A stretch of DNA of 15,888 nt from DAIOSQ01 sp036752465 (GTDB lineage Bacteria; Pseudomonadota; Gammaproteobacteria; Legionellales; Legionellaceae), in the NCBI GenBank assembly GCA_036752465.1, contig DAIOSQ010000049.1, positions 1-15,888 of the forward strand. The letters run 5' to 3'. Numbering within the stretch: position 1 is the stretch's first letter; each line of letters opens with the position of its first letter. Made by a program: the position numbers and the translations under genes. Below, in pieces: positions 6,482-12,119 of this stretch. The notes below the pieces were generated by a model. The model was not told where the DNA came from. It did not search any database and worked only from the letters and a program-made list of their open reading frames with translations.

Positions 6482-6553
6482 TGATCCCAGTCATTTCAGG
6501 TAGAATGGGTATAGAATACTGATTATTTTTCATAAAGACCAGAGGGTGCCCTT
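6482..6553. promoter_or_regulatory. Divergent intergenic region pdhA / pabB
   Basis: These 72 bp must hold the promoters of both the dehydrogenase operon (leftward) and pabB (rightward). I see A/T-rich -10-like strings (TATAGAAT around 6510-6517 rightward, TATTCTAT on the other strand) but no good -35 at correct spacing for either direction. AGAGGGTG at 6541-6548 is the pabB ribosome site. Confidence 0.4.
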
Positions 6554-7858
6554 GTGAATATTTACTCATTGCCTTATCAGGATGACTTAATTGCACATTA
6601 TCAAGCGTTTAGCGATCTTGATGGTTTTGTCCTATTGGAAAGCCAAGATACCTTGCAAGGACGTTATGATATTCTTAGTGCACAACCTTGTGATGAGTTA
6701 CTGATTGCAGCTAATGCCTGCGACTGGGCAGAGGTACTGCAACGCATCAAACAAAAAATGGTGACCAAGCCTGCTTGTTGTGATTTACCATTTCAAGGGG
6801 GTTGGATAGGATTTGTGGCCTATGATTGCAAAGAAGCTGCCTTGGGTTTGACCACACATCCATCTTTAGTGTGGCCCGATATGCCATGGGTTGATTTGAA
6901 ATGTTATGACTGGGCAATTGTTACGGATCATGTGTTGCGCCAGGTTTATTTGCTTGCACCAAGCGAGCACCGTAAAGTGACTATGATGGAACGTTGGTAT
7001 CAGCATGAGGTTTCGACCAAAGTTGTTGACACGCCGCCCTTGTTTCGAGCCGTGATTAGCCGCGCACAGTACCAGACATCATTTGATGCGATTCAGGAGG
7101 CATTGTACGCCGGTCGTGCCTATCAAGTTAATTTAACCCAACCTTTTCTGGCGGATTATCTTGGGGATCCATTTGCCTATTATAAAATACTCAGACAAAA
7201 CAATCCGGTACCATTTGCTGCTTTTCTAAGCCTACACTCGGCTGATATTCTGAGTTTTTCACCGGAACGCTTCTTGAGTATAGATGGCGGGCAGATGTTG
7301 GCATCGCCGATCAAAGGAACTATCCAACGATCCGTGTGCCCGGTAGTTGATCAAAAGCTGCGCGAGACGTTGCTGAGTTGTGAGAAAAATCGCACCGAAA
7401 ACATAATGATTGTCGATCTGATGCGCAATGATTTGAGTCAATTTGCCCAGCCTGGTAGTGTTCGTGTCGAGGCATTATGTGCGTTGCAAAGCTTTGCTAA
7501 GGTTCATCATTTGGTCAGCCATATCCATGCACAGTGTCAGGCCGGGGTCTTACCTATGAGCGCATGGTTGGCTATGTTTCCTGGCGGATCAATTACTGGC
7601 GCGCCAAAAATCGAAGCTATGCGCATTATCCATGAACAAGAACGGCATGCCCGCGGGGTTTATTGTGGCAGCATTATCTACGCTTCATATCACGGTAGAA
7701 TCGATAGCAATATTGCTATTCGCACCTTGATCGCCAAAGAGCAACAGCTATTGTTGCAAGCTGGAGGTGGCATTGTGATCGATTCGACCGCACAGGATGA
7801 GTATCAAGAGTGTTTAACTAAAATTGCCGCGTTCACTGCCATCGCAGCGCATGTTTGA
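6554..7858 (+). CDS. pabB: Aminodeoxychorismate synthase component I
   Basis: Converts chorismate plus ammonia (from the PabA glutaminase) to 4-amino-4-deoxychorismate, the folate-pathway step before PabC. 434 residues, a normal PabB length. The N-terminal half (about 1-160) is the anthranilate-synthase-type domain with GGWIGFVAYD. The C-terminal chorismate-binding domain contains GRAYQVNLTQPF, SFSPERFL, the motif PIKGT (252-256), ENIMIVDLMRNDLS, FPGGSITGAPK (342-352) and the closing LQAGGGIVIDS. The Lys in PIKGT (K254) marks PabB; TrpE has Ala there (PIAGT). The start is GTG 6554 with AGAGGGTG five bases upstream. It is a single gene transcribed away from pdhA. No pabA or pabC lies in this window. 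Confidence 0.95.
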   Translation: MNIYSLPYQDDLIAHYQAFSDLDGFVLLESQDTLQGRYDILSAQPCDELLIAANACDWAEVLQRIKQKMVTKPACCDLPFQGGWIGFVAYDCKEAALGLTTHPSLVWPDMPWVDLKCYDWAIVTDHVLRQVYLLAPSEHRKVTMMERWYQHEVSTKVVDTPPLFRAVISRAQYQTSFDAIQEALYAGRAYQVNLTQPFLADYLGDPFAYYKILRQNNPVPFAAFLSLHSADILSFSPERFLSIDGGQMLASPIKGTIQRSVCPVVDQKLRETLLSCEKNRTENIMIVDLMRNDLSQFAQPGSVRVEALCALQSFAKVHHLVSHIHAQCQAGVLPMSAWLAMFPGGSITGAPKIEAMRIIHEQERHARGVYCGSIIYASYHGRIDSNIAIRTLIAKEQQLLLQAGGGIVIDSTAQDEYQECLTKIAAFTAIAAHV

Positions 7859-7900
7859 GCGAGCGGCACATCCAATCCCTCTATGCGGGTCCGTTCGTTC
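7857..7900 (+). terminator. Hairpin overlapping the pabB stop codon
   Basis: GAGCGAGCGG (7857-7866) can pair with CCGTTCGTTC (7891-7900) as a 10-bp stem with two G-U wobbles when transcribed rightward. The loop is 24 nt and contains a small CCC/GGG inner stem. There is no T tract, so it is not a classical intrinsic terminator. It overlaps the region where a -35 for the next gene would lie. It could end or protect pabB mRNA or regulate the following gene. Confidence 0.3.
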
Positions 7901-7914
7901 CGCAAAACATAGTC

Positions 7915-7920
7915 TATAAT
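7915..7920 (+). promoter_or_regulatory. Perfect -10 (TATAAT) upstream of the effector-like gene
   Basis: TATAAT at 7915-7920 lies 50 bases before ATG 7970. No good -35 stands 16-18 bp upstream (GTTCGT at 7893-7898 is the nearest), so activation by a regulator or a weak promoter is possible. I looked for a PmrA-type TTAA-N6-TTAA box and did not find one. Confidence 0.35.
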
Positions 7921-7969
7921 TTTGTGTATAGGACAACAAATAGTAACCAACGGCTATGGGAGAGAAATA

Positions 7970-9817
7970 ATGGGCAAGCTCGTGATTACATTTACTGGTA
8001 GCCAAGCGGACCGAAAAACATTAAAAACCCTGCTGCAAGCGCATGAATTTTTAGGACCTTTGTTGCAACCGCGCAGTGGTATAAGTGGTGTGAAAAAACT
8101 ATTGCAGGGGAAAGACAGTCGACGTGCCGTGCTCACAGAGAAACAAGACCAGGTCATATTAGATTTTGGTGATCCTTCCGATCCAACTAAGCATTCAACC
8201 TATCTACGTAAATTTCTGGTGGCCTATAAGTCATCTGCATTGAAGTTGAAGGATTTAAGTTGCGATACTGATAAAGCAGCTCTGAAAGAGATATTCTCAA
8301 ATGCGCAGGAAGATGAGGCGCTGCAACAAGAATTGCGCCAACGCAAACCGAAAGTCACCGTGCCGTCCGTGCAAATGTTTGGTGCAGAGAATCCTGTTTC
8401 CGCTAAACACACTTCATCCACGCTACCAACTGCAGATCATACTACCGATAGCCAAGAATCGCTCACCGTGTCACCGCTTACTTCGCCGGGCTCATCAAAA
8501 ACTGAACGCACGTCTAGTATATCCAGCCTATCTGAATTTGAGTCTGGGGTTACCGATAGCGAAGAGCCGGGCAGCGTGACACCGCTTGCTTCGCCGGGCT
8601 TATTAAAAACTGAACGCACGTCCAGTATATCTAGCCCATCTGAGTTTGAGGTTAAACCAAGTGATGTGAACGAGCAGATCATACCACTGACACCTCTGAC
8701 AATTTCTGCGCAAGCGATCGCAGACGAACCTTTGCTCAAAAAAGGTGCGGAATTTATCGTCCAAAGACCGGCCAACCGTAGGCCGCCGGCAGCTCCAAAA
8801 CGTTTTCAACCAGATGATGAAGAGTCCCCCATACGCATGGAGACACCAGGGCCAATAGCAGTTGATGAAGCCCCAGATGGTGTAGAGCCTACCATGTTAT
8901 CATCTGTTGGGCAGCCTATCGTAACGATGGAGCCTATAGAATCCGCATCTAACGTAAGTTTATCTGTCCAACATGCGACCACCAGGGTACCACCGGCGGA
9001 TACGCAACCAAGCGTAGCTTATAAAAGTTCTATAGACCCAAAGACTGGGCGTAAAGTATGGCTTGCACCTGAGCCGATTGTGCCGATCATCGAGAAGAAG
9101 CCACAGGACTTTTCCAGCAGTGTTGAGAGCAGCAGTCAATATAACGAGGCAACAAAAAGGCGCATGCAAGCCGCATGGCTGCAAAAAAATACTGTTAGCA
9201 AGCAGCCAGCTAAAACGACAACCAAACCATCAAGTGATACAGTAGCTGCCACTGGTGACACAGCCGTTAACATCAACGCGGGTTTTGAGAGAATCAAAGG
9301 ACCCGATGGAAAAACACGCTGGACTCCGGTTGAAAAAACGCCGGTTGCCGCATCACCCAAAGAGCTTAACTTAGCTCCGCCAGATACCAGCTCTCAATAC
9401 ACTAGAGATAGGCGGGCCGAAATAATGAAATCTCTAGAAGCCACCGGGGCTGTAGGAGGTTCGGTTCCTATCACAAAAAAACCTGTAGTTGCAAGCACTG
9501 ATGCTGAGACTTCGCAGCCACAAGAACCAGTGGTGGTCGCCAGTGAGCGTGAGCAGCCGCAAGTCGACAATAGCGGCAGCACAGCTATGACAGATGCGCC
9601 TCGCAGACCAGCGGCAATGGGTAATATGATGGCTGAACTACAGCGCCGAGTTAACACAACAGAGGAAAGCAGCGATATACAGGCGCCTGTTCGACCACCC
9701 GCAGCCAATGCTATGTTCGCAGAAATGCGGCGCCGCGCTAGAAAACCTCAGGATGATGCCGATAATGCTGAGCATATAACGCCCGGTCCTCAAGGTGATC
9801 GTGACCCATCATCCTAA
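7970..9817 (+). CDS. Large protein of unknown function, effector-like, with repetitive disordered tail
   Basis: 615 residues, no signal peptide or membrane helix; family not recognised. GGGAG at 7958-7962, seven bases ahead, fixes the start at ATG 7970. Residues 1-125 look like a folded domain (MGKLVITFTGSQADRKTLK, then a helical QEDEALQQELRQRK). From about 130 on the protein is Pro/Ser/Thr/Glu-rich and probably disordered. Two tandem 36-residue units (158-193, 194-229) share DS, SP, KTERTSSISS and SEFE. A second, diverged pair occupies about 351-405 and 438-491: DPKTGRKVW against GPDGKTRW, then SSQYNEATKRRMQ against SSQYTRDRRAEIM. A third pair is AAMGNMMAELQRR (548-560) and AANAMFAEMRRR (578-589). 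The short amphipathic helices after PPAA-type linkers could be binding motifs, perhaps actin WH2-like, though the LKKV part is missing. Secretion by a type IV system is a guess from architecture, cytosolic look and acidic C-terminus. Confidence 0.85.
   Translation: MGKLVITFTGSQADRKTLKTLLQAHEFLGPLLQPRSGISGVKKLLQGKDSRRAVLTEKQDQVILDFGDPSDPTKHSTYLRKFLVAYKSSALKLKDLSCDTDKAALKEIFSNAQEDEALQQELRQRKPKVTVPSVQMFGAENPVSAKHTSSTLPTADHTTDSQESLTVSPLTSPGSSKTERTSSISSLSEFESGVTDSEEPGSVTPLASPGLLKTERTSSISSPSEFEVKPSDVNEQIIPLTPLTISAQAIADEPLLKKGAEFIVQRPANRRPPAAPKRFQPDDEESPIRMETPGPIAVDEAPDGVEPTMLSSVGQPIVTMEPIESASNVSLSVQHATTRVPPADTQPSVAYKSSIDPKTGRKVWLAPEPIVPIIEKKPQDFSSSVESSSQYNEATKRRMQAAWLQKNTVSKQPAKTTTKPSSDTVAATGDTAVNINAGFERIKGPDGKTRWTPVEKTPVAASPKELNLAPPDTSSQYTRDRRAEIMKSLEATGAVGGSVPITKKPVVASTDAETSQPQEPVVVASEREQPQVDNSGSTAMTDAPRRPAAMGNMMAELQRRVNTTEESSDIQAPVRPPAANAMFAEMRRRARKPQDDADNAEHITPGPQGDRDPSS
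8441..8656 (+). repeat. Two tandem 108-bp repeats inside the effector-like gene
   Basis: Units at 8441-8548 and 8549-8656 align without gaps. The longest near-identical block covers the codons for KTERTSSISS (from 8498 and from 8606), where only third-position differences occur. Length 108 is a multiple of three, so gain or loss of a unit would preserve frame. The similarity at DNA level points to a fairly recent duplication. Confidence 0.85.
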
Positions 9818-9970
9818 CCAAAGACCTTGCTGTAGGTCTTCTATTTCTTGGCGAATAAGCCTTGTGCTTGGCATGACAAGTTCCATTTTTAATATATTTT
9901 TTGCTGTTGTGCGTCGTTCTTGGTTTAATTTGGGCTCGCCTATAGCCTTGCCTTTAGCTTGAAGCGACAT
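9809..9970 (-). CDS. Candidate small ORF, 53 residues, antisense and tail-to-tail with the effector-like gene
   Basis: An ATG on the minus strand (9968-9970) opens a 53-residue frame closing with TGA at 9809-9811. The protein begins MSLQAKGKAIGEPKLNQERR and ends in IRQEIEDLQQGLWLG. It is strongly charged, lacks low-complexity bias and would form helices in its second half, which is more protein-like than a random frame in an intergenic gap. The ribosome site is weak (AGAAAG about two bases ahead). It overlaps the 3' end of the large gene by 9 bp and fills nearly all of the gap before the zinc-ribbon gene. I do not recognise a family. It could be spurious. Confidence 0.3.
   Translation of the reverse strand: MSLQAKGKAIGEPKLNQERRTTAKNILKMELVMPSTRLIRQEIEDLQQGLWLG
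9820..9850 (+). terminator. Probable intrinsic terminator of the effector-like gene
   Basis: AAGACC (9821-9826) and GGTCTT (9835-9840) form a perfect 6-bp stem with an 8-nt loop, three bases after the stop codon, followed by the T-rich CTATTTCTT. The stem is short and the T tract interrupted, so efficiency may be partial. It lies inside the candidate antisense small ORF. Confidence 0.5.
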
Positions 9971-9988
9971 GCTTTCTTCGGCTATACT
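9959..9988 (+). promoter_or_regulatory. Sigma70-like promoter for the FmdB-DUF502-mutH run
   Basis: TTGAAG at 9959-9964 and TATACT at 9983-9988 are 18 bp apart and would give a leader of about 30 bases before ATG 10024. It is well placed to drive the whole plus-strand cluster. Consensus only. Confidence 0.5.
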
Positions 9989-10023
9989 ACAACCGCTATG
10001 GATGATTGATTAGGATACGCACT

Positions 10024-10308
10024 ATGCCCATTTACGAATACCAGTGTGCTGATTGCAAGCACCACTTCGACTTACTACAAAAGGTACAAGACAATCCGAT
10101 AGAAACATGTCCACAGTGTCATAAAAACACAGTTACCAAATTGGTATCGGCGGCGGGGTTTCAATTAAAAGGTACGGGTTGGTATGTGACCGATTTTAAA
10201 AACAAACCCAAAGCAACTGCCGAAAAATCTACAACGCATGCGGACTCGCCAGCGAAAGAAACTGCTGCTGTGACCACCACGGCTGATGGTAAGGATGATG
10301 GCCATTGA
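10024..10308 (+). CDS. FmdB-family zinc-ribbon protein
   Basis: A 94-residue small protein with the FmdB/CxxC_CxxC regulatory-protein N-terminus: MPIYEYQCADCKHHF, then ETCPQC. C8, C11, C29 and C32 form the zinc ribbon, and KLVSAAGFQLKGTGWYVTDF is the conserved second half. The last 30 residues are a low-complexity Ala/Thr/Lys tail, as is usual in the family. Function in most bacteria is not established; a regulatory or nucleic-acid role is assumed from the fold. The ATG at 10024 has AGGA eight bases ahead; an upstream in-frame ATG at 10006 adds six residues not seen in the family. Its stop overlaps the TTG start of the next gene (TTGA). Confidence 0.9.
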   Translation: MPIYEYQCADCKHHFDLLQKVQDNPIETCPQCHKNTVTKLVSAAGFQLKGTGWYVTDFKNKPKATAEKSTTHADSPAKETAAVTTTADGKDDGH

Positions 10309-10946
10309 AAGGTAAATTACTGCGCAGTTACTTGCTGGCCGGACTGGTTGTTTGGTTACCGATTCTCGTCACCTTCGTGCTGTTGCGCTTCATCGTGCAA
10401 ATGTTGGACGAAACTATTTCCTTATTGCCCAGAGCCTACAGTCCTGACCAATTGTTTGGTGTGCATATTCCTGGCTTTGGCGTATTGTTGTCATTGCTGA
10501 TTTTGTTTATCACGGGTATGGTAGCCACCAACTTTCTCGGCCAGCGCTTGGTGGGTTGGAGTGAGGCCATCCTTGACAAAATACCATTGGTAAGGACCAT
10601 TTATAACACCTCAAAGCAAGTGATTGAGGCCGTTCTTGCTACCAACAGCCAAGCTTTTCGTAAAGTGCTGTTGATAGAATATCCACGCAAAGGGCTTTGG
10701 AGTATCGGATTTCAAAGCAGCGTTTTGAGTAAGGATTTTAATCAAAAAACTGGCCAAGAGATGGTAGGGGTGTTTATTCCTACCACACCCATACCAACTT
10801 CAGGTTTTTTGTTGCTGGTACCCAAGTCAGAAGTCATCGAATTGGCAATGACCATAGATGAAGCATTGAAATTTGTGATTTCTTTGGGTGTTACACCATA
10901 CCCACGCAAAGCAAAAAAAACACATGAAATCATGGCGTCAGAGTGA
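10305..10946 (+). CDS. DUF502-family inner-membrane protein
   Basis: 213 residues, the normal length for DUF502. Two membrane helices (about 9-32, LLAGLVVWLPILVTFVLLRF, and about 57-78, FGVLLSLLILFITGMVA) are followed by a conserved cytoplasmic part. Family signatures are IPLVRTIYNTSKQVIEAV, VLLIEYPRKGLWSIGF, VFIPTTPIPTSGFLLLVP and the helix TIDEALKFVISLGV. The molecular role is unknown; related DUF502 proteins are often encoded beside the FmdB-type protein, as here. Translation starts at TTG 10305, overlapping the preceding stop by 4 nt, with AAGGA nine bases ahead, so it is probably coupled to the upstream gene. The 3' end overlaps mutH by about 23 nt. Confidence 0.9.
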   Translation: MKGKLLRSYLLAGLVVWLPILVTFVLLRFIVQMLDETISLLPRAYSPDQLFGVHIPGFGVLLSLLILFITGMVATNFLGQRLVGWSEAILDKIPLVRTIYNTSKQVIEAVLATNSQAFRKVLLIEYPRKGLWSIGFQSSVLSKDFNQKTGQEMVGVFIPTTPIPTSGFLLLVPKSEVIELAMTIDEALKFVISLGVTPYPRKAKKTHEIMASE

Positions 10947-11610
10947 GTTGTGCTCGGCACCTGCAGACGAAGCCACGTTGTTAGCAAGATGCCGGCTGCT
11001 CGAAGGTATGACTGTTGCCCAGCTTGCACAAGTTTGTGAGGCGATAGTGCCCCACAAGCCAACACAACGCAAAGGGTTCGTTGGCCAAATACTGGAAAAA
11101 GTACTCGGTGCCACCGCGTCGCAGCAAGCAAAACCCGATTTTTTACATCTAGGCATCGAACTAAAAACCATCCCACTCAGCCACAACGGTAAACCACAAG
11201 AATCAACCTTTGTTACCAGTATTCCGTTGTTAACCATTCATCAACAAGTTTGGCAAACATCTAGCTGCTATGCTAAATTAAAGCGCGTCTTGTGGGTGCC
11301 GGTCGAGGGGGATCAAGAGATCCCATTCCCGTATCGGCGTATTGGTAAGGCCCTGCTTTGGTCAGCCAATGCAGCGCAAGCAGAGGTGCTAGCAAAAGAT
11401 TGGGAGGAGTTGGTATTGCTTCTGAGCACCGGTAAAATCGCGCAAGTGGATTCGTCCATGGGTGAGTATCTGCAAGTAAGGCCAAAAGCACTCAGTGGAC
11501 GGTCGTTGTGTTATGCCTTTGATGAGGTTGGCAATAAAGTGTTGACCTTGCCACGCGGATTTTATCTGCGCGCTACATTTACCGCCAGCTTATTGGCAGA
11601 TCTTCGCTGA
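10924..11610 (+). CDS. mutH: DNA mismatch repair endonuclease MutH
   Basis: Nicks the unmethylated strand at hemimethylated GATC sites after MutS/MutL activation. The 228-residue product aligns end to end with E. coli MutH (229). The catalytic triad is present as D72, E79 and K81 in PDFLHLGIELKTI, two positions offset from the E. coli Asp70/Glu77/Lys79. The additional active-site Glu appears as E58 in GQILEKVLGA. KLKRVLWVPVEGDQEIPFPYRR, WEELV and GEYLQVRPKA through LTLPRGFYLRATFTASLLA are also family blocks. The ATG at 10924 gives the family length but has no clear Shine-Dalgarno and lies inside the DUF502 gene. A longer frame from 10888 has no family match. Presence of MutH implies a Dam-type GATC methylase elsewhere in the genome. 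Confidence 0.95.
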   Translation: MKSWRQSELCSAPADEATLLARCRLLEGMTVAQLAQVCEAIVPHKPTQRKGFVGQILEKVLGATASQQAKPDFLHLGIELKTIPLSHNGKPQESTFVTSIPLLTIHQQVWQTSSCYAKLKRVLWVPVEGDQEIPFPYRRIGKALLWSANAAQAEVLAKDWEELVLLLSTGKIAQVDSSMGEYLQVRPKALSGRSLCYAFDEVGNKVLTLPRGFYLRATFTASLLADLR

Positions 11611-11611
11611 T

Positions 11612-12112
11612 ATGTTGCCCTGCACGACCAAACGAATGTACGCAGGGTTTGGGTTACTCGAGCTCACCCTTTGCCTCACCATCATGGCTGTGTTGGCTTA
11701 CGCCGCTATGCCGGCGATGTCAGAACTCGTAGAACGTCATATGTTGCGTTGGCGGGCCCATGATCTGGCAGATGCTGTGGCTTATGCCAAAGTCCAAGCC
11801 TTATATCACAACCGAGCCGTTTATCTGTTGCCGCTCGCAAATCAGCATGACTGGTCGCAGGGCATTCAAGTGTGTGTGCACCATATATGGCTGCGCAGTC
11901 CGCCAACGGATGCCGAATGTTTACAGATATGGCAGTGGTCAGCGCCACATTATCCGGTAGAATGGCATGGCTTTCAGGGCGAGCATGCGCTTCAATTTTT
12001 GCCTGATTTAGCGCATGCGGCCATGAATGGCTATTTTTTAGTACAGGGAAGGCACTTTGCCATTAAAATTATACTGAACCGGCTGGGTCGAGTGAACGTT
12101 GATAATGTCTGA
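11612..12112 (+). CDS. FimT/GspH-like type IV pseudopilin
   Basis: 166 residues with a prepilin leader and the pilin N-terminal helix: G12-F13 cleavage site, then FGLLELTLCLTIMAVLAYAAMPAMSEL, with the essential Glu at +5 (E17). This processed hydrophobic helix anchors minor pilins, and the leader contains the usual basic residues (TTKR). The rest is a small globular domain resembling FimT/GspH proteins (ADAVAYAKVQALYHNRAVYL near the start). It would be processed by PilD and act in type IV pili, DNA uptake or type II secretion; which one cannot be told from this window, which holds no other pilin gene. ATG 11612 is one base after the mutH stop. ATG 11636 is an alternative that would leave a 4-residue leader without basic residues. 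Confidence 0.8.
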   Translation: MLPCTTKRMYAGFGLLELTLCLTIMAVLAYAAMPAMSELVERHMLRWRAHDLADAVAYAKVQALYHNRAVYLLPLANQHDWSQGIQVCVHHIWLRSPPTDAECLQIWQWSAPHYPVEWHGFQGEHALQFLPDLAHAAMNGYFLVQGRHFAIKIILNRLGRVNVDNV

Positions 12113-12119
12113 ATTTTGC

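Noticed and set aside
6554..7858. TrpE (anthranilate synthase)
   Set aside because: The PIKGT motif with Lys254 is diagnostic for PabB; TrpE carries Ala there, and no trpG/trpD gene adjoins.
8437..8775. 112-residue minus-strand open frame opposite the repeats, itself showing a repeated LDILDVRS segment
   Set aside because: It mirrors the 108-bp tandem repeat of the plus-strand gene, has no ribosome site and lies wholly inside a longer, better-supported frame.
7970..9817. TonB- or FtsN-like envelope protein, because of the Pro-rich tail
   Set aside because: There is no N-terminal membrane anchor or signal peptide, and no TonB C-terminal or SPOR domain.
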